Shown in pieces: positions 17,201 to 26,369 of a stretch of DNA of 64,000 nucleotides. Made by a program: the position numbers and the translations under genes. The DNA comes from JAAFHB01 sp963677935. Its GTDB lineage: Bacteria; Bacteroidota; Bacteroidia; Bacteroidales; Prolixibacteraceae. Numbering within the stretch: the stretch's first letter is position 1; each line of letters begins with the position of its first letter. A model generated the notes under the pieces. It ran no database searches and had not been told where the DNA came from. It worked only from the letters and a program-made list of their open reading frames with translations. Location: NCBI GenBank assembly GCA_963677935.2, contig CAXXEH010000003.1:2294001-2358000 (forward strand). Direction: 5' to 3'.

Positions 17201-17662
17201 TTACCAAAATTTACGATAGGGATGACCAATCGCGTCAGCTACAAAAACTTTGACCTATCTGTGATGATGTACTATCGTAAAGGTACGATGTTTAAAAATG
17301 GATTCCTAAGTGGTTATGTCGCTGATGCAGGTGGCGGTGGCCGTCTGGCATTAAATTACTGGACAAAGAATAACCCTTCTAACGAAATGTATGGAATGGG
17401 AATTGCAGCAAATAATTACCGGGATGCCATTTATTTTGAAGATGCGAGTTTCCTCAGAATATCCGATATTACTTTTGGTTACAATATTCCAAGAGCTAAA
17501 TTGGAAAAACTATCCATTGACAGGGTACGTGTCTATCTTCAGATAATCAATCCTGCCTATTTCACCAAATTTCATGGAGGAGATCCTGAATATAACGGAG
17601 CAGCTTACCAGGATGATGTACCATCTGAAACTTTTACTTTTGGATTTAATATTGCCTTCTAA
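14249..17662 (+). CDS. susC: SusC/RagA-family TonB-dependent outer-membrane transporter with STN domain
   Basis: Outer-membrane importer of oligosaccharides working with the SusD lipoprotein encoded 19 bp downstream. The 1137 residues comprise a signal peptide (to about residue 43) and an STN signalling domain (about 45-125). A carboxypeptidase-D-like beta-sandwich (about 135-215, beginning RKVTGKVTDQSG) follows, then the TonB-dependent plug and a 22-strand barrel. The segment VIGYGSVKRRDLTGAVGS marks the SusC plug start, and VVIDGVIGG the plug core. The STN domain links it with the upstream FecR/ECF sigma pair: substrate binding would be signalled across the envelope. Substrate identity is not visible in the protein. 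Confidence 0.93.
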   Translation: MKKIDPKQRYRGWPLFKKMLIIMKLTTVLFFIALFQVSAKSYSQEIKLSLKFEKETLESVFSKIEANSQFSIFYKNALIKNSQKVSGEFKDAMIFEILDQILKPEGLTYTIKDKLIMIVPADFVAEKPNAPQQERKVTGKVTDQSGMVIPGASIVIKGTTIGTVTDNNGNFSLTNITEKTVLVCSFVGMKSQEVFIGNKATVSFSLADESVGIEEVAVIGYGSVKRRDLTGAVGSIKAAEIVRSNPSNPTQALQGQVPGVLVTKLSNKAGALWSIAIRGENTITADPNADGTKNLTLTSSTQQSQGTEPLVVIDGVIGGKLMDINPADIESIDILKDASSTAIYGSRGANGVVIITSKRGISGKPRVTFDSYVGIKTPAHLPRMQNAQEFYKSTITDAQLNGSSITEANTFNVNEMNIINNGRSTDIVRALTKPGMNTGSTLAISGGNNATTYRISGGFIDEDGMTNLTYYKKYNVNATIDSKITKFLKVGVTIYENFSNNPTGSLEILRTAYRSRPTVTLYYKDLVDAAIGGDAAIGAVDGYAVKMGRNDTMNPLLEASSRSNYVWTRNVSSQMGNAYAELTLLKGLTFKSSISASYQLAKQDEYRGKYSKSVNLGVNTRASVENDYIAAYTFDNQLSYNYQKGKSKLSVTALQSAFKTTTEMNVISVTGLPYVSYWYNLASATSTPTIGSAFYQRTMDSYMGRVNYTFNDKFLFTLTGRGDGASQLAEGHKWAFFPSGAFAWRMADERFIKKISAISDLKLRVSYGQVGNSVVSPYSTTANLLTTNYGFGSVPGIGFAPGNLANQGLGWERSQELNLGLNLGLFKNRITAAVEVYNRTTKDLIMKEALPTASGFNTITANVGRVSNKGVEVLLNTVNVASKSVTWTTAINFAKNVNKLEALPNGAQFGWSGSTNPENYLAVGQPLKSFLYFQAKGIWQSKDSVLAKTFGAVPGQVRIVDQNSDGKITLGAVGKDDRVVLGSQLPKFTIGMTNRVSYKNFDLSVMMYYRKGTMFKNGFLSGYVADAGGGGRLALNYWTKNNPSNEMYGMGIAANNYRDAIYFEDASFLRISDITFGYNIPRAKLEKLSIDRVRVYLQIINPAYFTKFHGGDPEYNGAAYQDDVPSETFTFGFNIAF

Positions 17663-17681
17663 CTATTAAAAATTTAATCGT

Positions 17682-19607
17682 ATGTATATTTATAATAATC
17701 TTAAAAAAGCTTCAATATTCTTCATATTGTTTAGCCTTTTACTGGTTGGATGTAAAAAATCGTGGCTTGACGAATACAATCCTGCCAGCAGAACAACCGA
17801 TAATTACTACACAGATCCAGTCGGCTACGAAGGACTTGTAACTTCTTGTTATCCATTACTTAGGGATATTACACAACAAAGAAATCTAACAATAAAAGGT
17901 ACCGACATTTTTACAGCTGCTGGCTGGAGTGGCATTTTCTATAATCAGGCCAATCAATCGGGTAATCCCCTTGATCAGTATGATGCCAGGTTTAATTCTT
18001 CAAATGGCAGTTTGCAAGGACTTTGGGATGTTTTGTACCGCGAAATTAACAGATGTAATGCTGTTATCGGGCGTGCCGATGCGGTGGTTGGGATGGATGC
18101 CACAAAAAAAACAATCAGGGTTTCAGAGGCTAAGTTTTTGCGTTCACTTTGCTATTTTTGGGCTGTTCAACAATGGGGCGATATTCCTATGCCGTTGTTG
18201 GAATCACTAAGCGGCAGTTTGGACTGGCCAAAAACTATTGCAAAAGATGTTTATACACAAATAATAACAGATCTTACTGCATGTATATCAACATTACCGC
18301 TACCCAGTGCAACAGATGCCGGTCGTCCAACCCAGGGAGCTGCAAAGTTTTTATTGGCAAAGGTTTATTTGACCAGAGGTTGGAATTATAACAATTCTTT
18401 AGGTGGAACACCCGCCGATTTCACCAGCTCTCTTTCACTGTGTGATGACATTATTGCTTCAGGTCTCTATCCAATGGAAACAAACTGGAATAATTTATGG
18501 CCAATACACGATAAGAAGGTTACAAATACACAGCCATCAATGGCAACTTCTGTAGCTGTTGCCAATGTAAGCAAAGAGGTTATTTTTGCCGTACAATATT
18601 CAAATCCAGCCTATTATTGGGGAGATGGCAATACGAATCCTGCAACAGGACTAATCGGGAATAACATGCATAGTCAGTTTTACGGAGGACCGAGCGGAGT
18701 TGCTCAGGCAGGGGGCACAACCCAATTTTACAGTAAATTACAGGGTGATGGGAATAATCCTACATGGGCCGCATACCGCCTTTTTGACCCAACCCTGGAT
18801 GCAAGATATGAGGGAACTTTTAATAGTGTTAGTTATGCAACAGTGGCTCAGACCATCTCCCTTGTAAATAACACCTATTCCCAAAATATAAGCCTCACCT
18901 ATAAAATCGGCGACACAACTGCCATTGTTTTACCATGGAATAAACCTGTAACGCTTGCATCTCAGAGAGGGAAGAATGTACAAGGTGGCACTAAAAATTA
19001 TTCGGTGTCAAATATGAGTGAAATTGTGGGATATGCTCCAATAACACCCACCAAAGGGGTTGTAGATAATATGCTTTGGACAACCCCCATGTTTTGGAAG
19101 TTTTTCCAGCCCGGTGTTTCCTATAATGATGGTTTTTCAACTTTTAACGATCCATTATTCCGTTCCGCAGAACTGTACTTAATGGCGGCCGAAGCAATTG
19201 TAAAAGGGGCAACTGGCGCTAAATCAGGAACAGCAGATGTTTATTACAATAAAGTGCTGGATCGTGCATTGGGAACGAATGCCGGTATGAGCCCAAATCG
19301 TCCGGCTAATCCAGATTTGGGAATTGACCCCATCACAAATATAGTCTCCTATAGAGCGACACCAGCTAATATTACCATTGATATGATTCTGGATGAATAT
19401 GGAAGAGAATTTATGGGAGAAAGCCAGCGCTGGTATGACTTGAAGCGGACAGGTACTTTGATCTCCCGTGCTTCAAAATATAATCCATGGACTGGATTTG
19501 GACTTACCGGTGCACCGGTTATTTCTGCCATTCACTATCTGAGACCAATTCCTCAGGGTATGATCGATGTCACCACACCAACGATACAGCAAAATCCAGG
19601 TTATTGA
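17682..19607 (+). CDS. susD: SusD/RagB-family outer-membrane lipoprotein
   Basis: Surface glycan-binding lid of the SusCD importer. It is 641 residues long, somewhat longer than average for the family. A lipoprotein signal ends at LLVGC with Cys24. The TPR-like helical framework is seen early in the protein (LWDVLYREINRCNAVIGRAD, quoted in part). The C-terminal signature EYGREFMGESQRWYDLKR, followed by YLRPIPQ, is characteristic. It directly follows susC and is closed by an intrinsic terminator, so susC-susD is the complete transcript unit. Confidence 0.93.
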   Translation: MYIYNNLKKASIFFILFSLLLVGCKKSWLDEYNPASRTTDNYYTDPVGYEGLVTSCYPLLRDITQQRNLTIKGTDIFTAAGWSGIFYNQANQSGNPLDQYDARFNSSNGSLQGLWDVLYREINRCNAVIGRADAVVGMDATKKTIRVSEAKFLRSLCYFWAVQQWGDIPMPLLESLSGSLDWPKTIAKDVYTQIITDLTACISTLPLPSATDAGRPTQGAAKFLLAKVYLTRGWNYNNSLGGTPADFTSSLSLCDDIIASGLYPMETNWNNLWPIHDKKVTNTQPSMATSVAVANVSKEVIFAVQYSNPAYYWGDGNTNPATGLIGNNMHSQFYGGPSGVAQAGGTTQFYSKLQGDGNNPTWAAYRLFDPTLDARYEGTFNSVSYATVAQTISLVNNTYSQNISLTYKIGDTTAIVLPWNKPVTLASQRGKNVQGGTKNYSVSNMSEIVGYAPITPTKGVVDNMLWTTPMFWKFFQPGVSYNDGFSTFNDPLFRSAELYLMAAEAIVKGATGAKSGTADVYYNKVLDRALGTNAGMSPNRPANPDLGIDPITNIVSYRATPANITIDMILDEYGREFMGESQRWYDLKRTGTLISRASKYNPWTGFGLTGAPVISAIHYLRPIPQGMIDVTTPTIQQNPGY

Positions 19608-19639
19608 TCACAACTTATTAGGTGTAATATAATCAAAAG

Positions 19640-19674
19640 GGAGAAGAAGATTAAAGCCTTCTTCTCCTTTTTTT
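19640..19674 (+). terminator. Intrinsic terminator after susD
   Basis: A perfect 10-bp stem GGAGAAGAAG / CTTCTTCTCC with an 8-nt loop is followed by seven T residues. The A-rich 5' flank would extend the pairing. It lies 33 bp after the susD stop and separates susCD from the catabolic genes. Confidence 0.85.
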
Positions 19675-19717
19675 AAATTCGAAAATTGAAAGATAAACGT
19701 ATCCCGCAAATAATAAA

Positions 19718-21064
19718 ATGAACACAAAAAAGATTTTTCTCAGTATGGTTTGCTGTTTCTGCATTGTCGGTTCAATCTTTGCACAAGGCAACTGGACACC
19801 ACTCTTTAACGGAAAAAACCTTAAAGGGTGGAAACAGCTGAATGGAATTGCAAAGTTTGAAGTAAAAGATGGGGTCATTATCGGAACCAGCAAGTTTGGA
19901 ACGACAAACAGCTTCCTGACAACCGAAAAGAATTATGGCGATTTTATCCTTGAATTTGAGTTCAAGGTTTCTGACAGACTTAACTCCGGAGTTCAATTCA
20001 GAAGTGAGAGCAAAGTGGACTATAATAACGGTCAGGTTCATGGTTATCAGTATGAGATTGACCCTTCAGACCGTGCATGGAGCGGTGGAATTTTCGATGA
20101 GGGTCGCCGAAGCTGGCTCTATCCCCTGACCAAAAATCCGGAAGCCAGGGGTGCGTTCAAAGCCAATGAATGGAATAAGGCCAGGGTCGAAGCGGTTGGC
20201 AAAACCATCAAAACATTTTTGAATGGAACACTTTGTTCGGATCTGATCGATGACCTTACACTCTCAGGATTCATAGCCCTGCAGGTACACCAGGTAAAAG
20301 ATCCTAAAAATGAAGGATTAACAGTGGCATGGCGCAACATCAGAATATGCACACAAAATATTGATAAAGAAAAATTTGCAATCAAAACGCCCATCTACCA
20401 GGTCAATGGCATTGACAACACAATCTCAGAACCGGAAGCTAAAGAGGGGTGGAAATTGCTCTTCGATGGCAAAACAACCAACGGATGGAAAGGGGCAAAA
20501 TTGGGTGATTTTCCATCAAAGGTCTTTGTGGTTGATAATGGTATCATAAAAATTCATAAAGCAGAAGTGAACTCAGGGGGGATTATCACTGAGAAAAAGT
20601 ATAAAAATTTCGAACTGCTCGTTGATTTTAAAATTACCGATGGAGCCAACAGCGGGATTAAATATTTTGTAAACAGGGATGAAAAAACAGGCGACTTTTA
20701 TAACATCGGATGCGAATATCAGATTTTGGACGATCTGCTCCACCCCGATGCCAAACTGGGAGTTAAAGGGAACCGTAAATTAGGCTCTTTGTACGATTTA
20801 ATTGCTGCACCTGAGGATAAATCTTACCGCCCAAAAGCCTTTAACCATGCCCGTATCGTGGTAAAAGGGAACAAAGTGGAACACTGGCTAAACGACATAA
20901 AAACCGTTGAATATGAACGAAATACACAAATGTGGCAGGCACTGGTAAGCTACAGCAAATTTGCAGAGATTCCCAATTTCGGTAATGCATCAGAAGGAAA
21001 TATCTTGCTGCAGGATCACGGAGACGAAGTTTGGTTTAAAAATATCAAATTAAAAGAATTATAA
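19718..21064 (+). CDS. Secreted protein with two DUF1080 (3-keto-disaccharide hydrolase) domains
   Basis: A 448-residue exported protein (signal peptide to about residue 22, ending IFAQ) built from two DUF1080 domains of the concanavalin-like fold, about residues 26-215 and 243-447. Each opens with the family pattern: WTPLFNGKNLKGWKQL in the first and WKLLFDGKTTNGWKGA in the second. Members of this family hydrolyse glycosides whose sugar carries a 3-keto group, produced by Gfo/Idh/MocA-type dehydrogenases. The next gene, 33 bp downstream, is such an oxidoreductase, which supports that role. Which of the two domains is catalytic cannot be told from sequence. Confidence 0.85.
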   Translation: MNTKKIFLSMVCCFCIVGSIFAQGNWTPLFNGKNLKGWKQLNGIAKFEVKDGVIIGTSKFGTTNSFLTTEKNYGDFILEFEFKVSDRLNSGVQFRSESKVDYNNGQVHGYQYEIDPSDRAWSGGIFDEGRRSWLYPLTKNPEARGAFKANEWNKARVEAVGKTIKTFLNGTLCSDLIDDLTLSGFIALQVHQVKDPKNEGLTVAWRNIRICTQNIDKEKFAIKTPIYQVNGIDNTISEPEAKEGWKLLFDGKTTNGWKGAKLGDFPSKVFVVDNGIIKIHKAEVNSGGIITEKKYKNFELLVDFKITDGANSGIKYFVNRDEKTGDFYNIGCEYQILDDLLHPDAKLGVKGNRKLGSLYDLIAAPEDKSYRPKAFNHARIVVKGNKVEHWLNDIKTVEYERNTQMWQALVSYSKFAEIPNFGNASEGNILLQDHGDEVWFKNIKLKEL

Positions 21065-21096
21065 CCAATCATTTGATTTATTGACAACTAAATAAA

Positions 21097-22503
21097 ATGA
21101 AACGAAGAGATTTTCTTAAAACCGGAACAACAGCGCTGAAGGCTGTGGCCGGATTTACCATCATACCATCTGCTGTTTTAGGAAAGCGTTTTGGACATAT
21201 TGTACCGAGCGACAAGGTAAACCTCGCCTGCTGCGGAATCGGTAACAGGGGAAAGGATATTATCAAGGATTTACACAAAACCGGACTGTGTAACATTGTC
21301 GCATTGTGTGATACTGAGATGGGCTCTTCAAATACGCAGGAGATACTCGGAAAATTTCCCGATCTACCACGTTTTCAGGATTTCAGGGCGATGTTTGATA
21401 AAATGGGGAATCAATTTGATGCAATCACAGCTGGAGTACCTGATTTCTCCCATTTCCCGATTGCCATGCTGGCCATGTCGCAAGGAAAGCATGTTTATGT
21501 TGAAAAGCCAATGGCTCATACTTTCCATGAGTTGGAGCTGATGATGAAAGGGGAGAAAAAACACAAGGTGGCCTGCCAGATGGGAAACCAGGGGCACTCC
21601 GAGGAGAACTACTTTCAGTTCAAAGCCTGGACTGAAGCCGGTATCATTAAAGACATATCCAAAATAACCGCCTTTATGAATAATGGCAGGCGTTGGCACG
21701 GGATGAAAGTAAACGGTTTTCTACCAGCTGAGCCTATACCGGAAGTGCTCGATTGGGACAAATGGCTGACCACATCACAGTTTAGGGCGTTTAATAAAGG
21801 TTATATTAATGGAGATTGGAGATCATGGTTCGAATTTGGTAACGGGGCATTGGGTGACTGGGGAGCCCATATCATCGATACAGCACACCAGTTTCTGAAA
21901 CTCGGACTGCCTACAGAGGTTGATCCCGTTTTTATGGAGGGACACAGCCCGTTCATCTTTCCACAAGGTTCAACGCTATTGTTTAAATTTCCTGAGCGGG
22001 AAGGTCTGCCGGCACTCGACCTGACCTGGTATGATGGGTTTAACAATAAACCACCACTGCCTGAATTCTACGGTGAGCCAGTCAGAGCTAAGGATATACC
22101 ACCCCCAACTTCAGGAAATATTAACACTAAAAGGTATCCGGGAAAAATTATCTATGGCAAGGATTTGACCTTCAAAGGTGGTTCCCATAGTGCACCTTTG
22201 GTGATTATTCCACAGGAAAAGGCAAAAGACATGGAATCAAGACTTCCGGTGGTACCAATCAGCCCGTCGAATCACTATGCCAATTTCCTCAAATCGTGTA
22301 AAGGGGAAGAGAAATGCCGCTCCTCGTTTGCCATAGCCGGGCCGTTGTGCCAGGTGATGGCGCTGGGTGTCCTCGCACAACGTTTAAACACACGACTTGT
22401 TTTTGATCAGCATAAAAAGCAGATTACCAATAATAGTGTAGGAAATGAACTCCTTGTCGGGCCTCCGCCACGAAAGGGATGGGAACAATTTTACCGGATG
22501 TAG
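21097..22503 (+). CDS. Exported Gfo/Idh/MocA-family oxidoreductase (first)
   Basis: NAD(P)-dependent sugar oxidoreductase of 468 residues with a twin-arginine-like N-terminus (MKRRDFLKTGTTALKA), so it is probably folded in the cytoplasm and exported with its cofactor. A Rossmann segment (NLACCGIGNRGKDI) follows the signal. VYVEKPMAHT supplies the catalytic-type EKP lysine, and GALGDWGAHIID is typical of the C-terminal half. Periplasmic members of this family create or remove 3-keto groups on sugars. The preceding double DUF1080 gene supports an oxidise-then-cleave route for a glycoside. Confidence 0.85.
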   Translation: MKRRDFLKTGTTALKAVAGFTIIPSAVLGKRFGHIVPSDKVNLACCGIGNRGKDIIKDLHKTGLCNIVALCDTEMGSSNTQEILGKFPDLPRFQDFRAMFDKMGNQFDAITAGVPDFSHFPIAMLAMSQGKHVYVEKPMAHTFHELELMMKGEKKHKVACQMGNQGHSEENYFQFKAWTEAGIIKDISKITAFMNNGRRWHGMKVNGFLPAEPIPEVLDWDKWLTTSQFRAFNKGYINGDWRSWFEFGNGALGDWGAHIIDTAHQFLKLGLPTEVDPVFMEGHSPFIFPQGSTLLFKFPEREGLPALDLTWYDGFNNKPPLPEFYGEPVRAKDIPPPTSGNINTKRYPGKIIYGKDLTFKGGSHSAPLVIIPQEKAKDMESRLPVVPISPSNHYANFLKSCKGEEKCRSSFAIAGPLCQVMALGVLAQRLNTRLVFDQHKKQITNNSVGNELLVGPPPRKGWEQFYRM

Positions 22504-22669
22504 GAAATTTGAATTTTACCGGATCATGTAACTGAAGAATCTGATATAATTTGTATCATTGTTTTCCAAACCGTTAGATCTATCCAAACGGCAGCGACTG
22601 GTCTGACGTTACAAGTAAGCATGATAACCAAAAATCAGCTCCAGATGAGCAAACAAAAAAACTTGGGTT

Positions 22670-24139
22670 ATGGGTTTAATTGATTTATTTTCAGACCCTA
22701 TCGTAATAATATTGATAGGGGTCTGCATTGTAGTCGGAGGTATAATCGGGTTAAAACTGCACCCTTTTTTAGCGCTCTTACTTGGAGCTTTTGTTGTAGC
22801 GATCATAACCCCGGCTGCTGCTATTGAAAAATTTGCACTGGCAAAAGGGGCAACTGCAGCGGCAGCTTTAGAGATGTCCAACAGACACATCGGAGAGCGG
22901 ATCGCACTATCATTTGGCGAAACTTGCGGGAAGCTGGGAATTCTGATTGCTATGGCCTCCATTATCGGGAAAAGCCTGCTGGAAAGCGGTGCGGCAGAAA
23001 GAATTGTACGTTCACTGTTAAAATTGACCGGCATGAAGAAGGCGCCTCTGGCATTTCTGGCAAGCAGCTTTTTTATCGGCATTCCGGTGTTCTTTGATGC
23101 GGTCATTTTTCTGATGATGCCCTTAGCTAAAGCACTCTCCATACGCATTAATAAAAATTATCTGCTTTTTGTACTGGCAATTCTGGCAGGAGCCGTAATG
23201 GCAAACTCATTGGTTCCTCCTGCCCCCGGCCCCTTGTTTTTGGCCGGGGCAATGCATATACCAATTGGATTAATGATCATCGCCGGGACAATCCTGGGAA
23301 TAATTACCGTTACTGCTGGCTATTTGTATTCCCTTTATGCCAATCGAAAATGGACTGTTCCTGTAAGGGATTCACTGGATGCACGGCTCGAAGACATTAA
23401 GAAGAATTCTGAGAAACAGGATGCTCAGCTTCCTTCCATCTGGTTTTCTCTGCTGCCTATTCTAATTCCGTTGGTGTTTATTTGTGCGAACACCTTCCTG
23501 ACATCCACATCGCCTTCCGAAGGAGTGACGTCACAATCATTCTTTATGAATAAGTTCATTGCATTAGTCCGGTTTTTTGGCGACAAAAATATTGCCCTGG
23601 TCAGTGGGGCAATAGCCGCCTTATTCCTATTGGCAAATAAAAAAACGGATAGTCGGGAGGGTATGACCTCTTTTATACAGGCTGCATTATTAAGTGGCGG
23701 CGTAATTATCTTAATCATCGGAGCTGGCGGAGCCTTTGGTGCGATGCTTCAGCAAACCGGAATTAGTTCGAGGATTGCTGAGCTCACAAAAGGATATCAA
23801 ATGGCGTTGATTCCGCTTGCGTTCATTATTGCCGGTATTATTCGCACCGCACAAGGATCGGCTACGGTAGCATTAATAACTGCTTCCGGGATCCTATCAG
23901 GAATGATCGGTACTGAACCGTTGCAGTTTCATCAGTTATACCTTGGGCTGGCAATCGGTTGTGGCTCCAAGATCATGCCATGGATGAATGACTCAGGATT
24001 TTGGGTAGTCTGTAAGATGAGCAATCTGACCGAAAAGGAAGTCTTAAAAACTTTTTTACCAATGAGTATTATAATGGGAGTAACCGGACTTATTTTTATT
24101 CTTATTTCAGCGAAGCTGTTCCCATTAATTGGAGTATAA
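22670..24139 (+). CDS. GntP-family gluconate/sugar-acid:H+ symporter
   Basis: Inner-membrane permease of 489 residues with about twelve to fourteen hydrophobic segments. It resembles GntP/GntT by the GETCGKLGILIAMASIIGKS stretch and by MANSLVPPAPGPLFLAG, the conserved loop motif of the family. It would import an aldonate or keto-deoxy sugar acid into the cytoplasm. Placement before mannonate dehydratase and an aldolase suggests mannonate or 2-keto-3-deoxygluconate as substrate; this is inferred from context only. Confidence 0.88.
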   Translation: MGLIDLFSDPIVIILIGVCIVVGGIIGLKLHPFLALLLGAFVVAIITPAAAIEKFALAKGATAAAALEMSNRHIGERIALSFGETCGKLGILIAMASIIGKSLLESGAAERIVRSLLKLTGMKKAPLAFLASSFFIGIPVFFDAVIFLMMPLAKALSIRINKNYLLFVLAILAGAVMANSLVPPAPGPLFLAGAMHIPIGLMIIAGTILGIITVTAGYLYSLYANRKWTVPVRDSLDARLEDIKKNSEKQDAQLPSIWFSLLPILIPLVFICANTFLTSTSPSEGVTSQSFFMNKFIALVRFFGDKNIALVSGAIAALFLLANKKTDSREGMTSFIQAALLSGGVIILIIGAGGAFGAMLQQTGISSRIAELTKGYQMALIPLAFIIAGIIRTAQGSATVALITASGILSGMIGTEPLQFHQLYLGLAIGCGSKIMPWMNDSGFWVVCKMSNLTEKEVLKTFLPMSIIMGVTGLIFILISAKLFPLIGV

Positions 24140-24179
24140 CAAGTAGTTGAAACAATTCATTAATTTAAATTTTTAAAAA

Positions 24180-25352
24180 ATGGAACGAAATATCACTCCC
24201 GGACCAGACGGGAATAATATGGAACGAAGAAATTTTGTTAAAGCAATTACGGTTGGTTCACTGGGGGCTTTTGCATTGGGATCTTCGGCATCTGCTTCCA
24301 ATTTGGGAAATACCCCCTCAGAAAATCCATCTCCGGCTGTAAGGAAGGTTTTAATGAAAGTTGGCTGCCAGTCTGGTGGAACTTCCACCGAAAATCTTGA
24401 GTTTAAGGCTCGTCATGGGGTGTTTAATATTGATGGAGGTTCCCCTAAATTCATTAAGGGTGTTGGATGGGATCTTCAGGATTCACTCGCCAAAAAAGAG
24501 GCTTGCGAAAAGTATGGGATTTCACTTGATGCGTACCATCTACCCTTAACTTCTGATGGCATAGATAAAGTCATATTCCCCAATATTATGCTGGGTAAAA
24601 GTCCTGAGCGTGACAGGGAAATAGAGATGCTTCAGCAAATGATTACCGTTGCAGGAAAGACGGGAGTTCATAGTTTAAGTTACAATACGACTATCCTCCC
24701 TATTTTGCGTACCGGGAATATCATTGATCCCAAACGTGGCAATGCTTCCTATACCTACTGGAATTATCAGGAATCCCTGAGGAAAAATGAGCCATTGACC
24801 AAAGCAGGAGTAGTTTCTGTGGATCAGATTTACGAGCGGATCACCTATTTACTCGACAGACTGCTTCCGGTCGCAGAAGAATATAAAGTCAGGCTGGCCA
24901 ATCACATTGCTGATCCTCCAACTCATGTAGGTTACCGCGGCATTACCCGCTGGAACAGTCCTGACATTTTTGCAGGAATTAAACGGTTTGCCAATCTTTA
25001 CGACAGCAAATATCATGGATTTAACCTTTGCCTGGGTTCCGTCGCCGAAGGATTAAAAGACCCGAAGACGGAGATTCTGCCCATCATTAAATGGATTGGT
25101 GAAAGAAATAAAATATTCAATATTCATCTGAGAAACATTAAGGGAGGTTGGGATAATTTCCAGGAAGTCTACCCTGACAATGGAGATATGGACTTTTTCC
25201 GGATCTTAAAATTATTAAGAGATGTGAACTATCCATATATGGTCATGCCGGACCATGTGCCTCATCATTCAGATCCGGCGAGCAGCAATCAGGCATTTTC
25301 ATTTGCATATGGCTATATAAAAGGTCTGATTCAGGCAGTATCAGCCGAATAA
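24180..25352 (+). CDS. uxuA: D-mannonate dehydratase-like protein (UxuA family) with export signal
   Basis: TIM-barrel enzyme of the UxuA family, which dehydrates D-mannonate to 2-keto-3-deoxygluconate. The 390-residue frame starts at 24180; a second ATG at 24222 begins MERRNFVKAITVGSLGAFALG, a Tat-like signal, and may be the true start. Family features near the C-terminus are FNIHLRNIKGGWDNF, a DNGDMDF segment, and PYMVMPDHVPHH with metal-binding Asp and His. An exported UxuA is unusual, because the enzyme normally works in the cytoplasm. Either the reaction takes place in the periplasm or the protein has a related but different substrate. Confidence 0.75.
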   Translation: MERNITPGPDGNNMERRNFVKAITVGSLGAFALGSSASASNLGNTPSENPSPAVRKVLMKVGCQSGGTSTENLEFKARHGVFNIDGGSPKFIKGVGWDLQDSLAKKEACEKYGISLDAYHLPLTSDGIDKVIFPNIMLGKSPERDREIEMLQQMITVAGKTGVHSLSYNTTILPILRTGNIIDPKRGNASYTYWNYQESLRKNEPLTKAGVVSVDQIYERITYLLDRLLPVAEEYKVRLANHIADPPTHVGYRGITRWNSPDIFAGIKRFANLYDSKYHGFNLCLGSVAEGLKDPKTEILPIIKWIGERNKIFNIHLRNIKGGWDNFQEVYPDNGDMDFFRILKLLRDVNYPYMVMPDHVPHHSDPASSNQAFSFAYGYIKGLIQAVSAE

Positions 25353-25437
25353 GGTAAATTGATTCTGCTGGATTTCAATTATAAAATCAGTTAAAAGGGT
25401 GATTCCATTTCACGCTTAAAGAATAAATAAGGATAAA

Positions 25438-26337
25438 ATGCTGGATATAAAAGATTTAAAGGGTGTAATACCTCCGATTATTACACCTGTCGACACATAC
25501 GAAAATGTTGATAAAGCCGGATTAATACGGGTCATCAATCATGTCCTAAATGGGGGAGTTCATGGTATTTTTGTATTGGGGAGTAATGGTGAATTCTACG
25601 CACTTGATTTTGAGAATCAAAAAAGAGCTGTGGAAATAACCGTTGAGGCGGTTAATGGGAAAGTTCCCGTATATGCGGGGGCAAGTGCCATAACCACCAG
25701 GGAGTGCATCAAATTGGCAAAGATGGCGGAGGAAGCAGGCGCCGATGCCCTGACCGTCTTAACACCAATGTTTATTAAACCTTCTGAATCAGAACTCTAT
25801 AAACATTTTAAAACGATTGCCGAGAGCACAGAATTACCCTTGATTTTGTACAATAATCCTGACAAAACCACCAACAATATTTCAGTCGGTTTATTGAAAA
25901 AATTAGCTGAGATAGACAACATCATCGGGATAAAAAATACAAGCTCCGATTTCGGTCAAACGGTACAATATATTTATGAAACAAGAGAGATTGAGAATTT
26001 TAAAGTACTGGCAGGTTCCGACTATTCCATTTATGCCACGCTTGCTTACGGAGGTGCGGGATGTGTTGCCGGAACAGCAAATGTAGCGCCCGCGCTGGTC
26101 GTGGAAATTTACGACAAATTCCGGAAAGGAGATTTTGCCGGAGCACTCGAAGCTCAAATTAAGCTGGTACCACTTCGAAATGCTTATAATTATGGCAGTT
26201 TTCCTGTTGTGATGAAAGATTGTCTGAACCTGATGGGTCTCAATGTGGGCGATCCGGTCAAACCAATTGACCACTGCACCATGGAAAGAATGGAAGCTTT
26301 GAAAACAGTGCTTTCAGATCTAAAATTGATTGATTAA
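25438..26337 (+). CDS. DapA/N-acetylneuraminate-lyase family class I aldolase
   Basis: Cytoplasmic TIM-barrel aldolase of 299 residues, the standard family size. It has the carboxylate-binding GSNGEF motif (residues 48-53), the proton-relay Tyr138 in LILYNNPD and the Schiff-base Lys166 in IIGIKNTSS. The family contains dihydrodipicolinate synthase, sialate lyase and 2-keto-3-deoxygluconate (KDG) aldolase. In this setting, between mannonate dehydratase and a GarR-like reductase, KDG or a related keto-deoxy acid is the likely substrate, split to pyruvate and an aldehyde. A biosynthetic DapA is less likely because of the neighbours. Confidence 0.8.
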   Translation: MLDIKDLKGVIPPIITPVDTYENVDKAGLIRVINHVLNGGVHGIFVLGSNGEFYALDFENQKRAVEITVEAVNGKVPVYAGASAITTRECIKLAKMAEEAGADALTVLTPMFIKPSESELYKHFKTIAESTELPLILYNNPDKTTNNISVGLLKKLAEIDNIIGIKNTSSDFGQTVQYIYETREIENFKVLAGSDYSIYATLAYGGAGCVAGTANVAPALVVEIYDKFRKGDFAGALEAQIKLVPLRNAYNYGSFPVVMKDCLNLMGLNVGDPVKPIDHCTMERMEALKTVLSDLKLID

Positions 26338-26369
26338 TGTAAAAGAAAATATTCTAAAGGAGAATTAAT

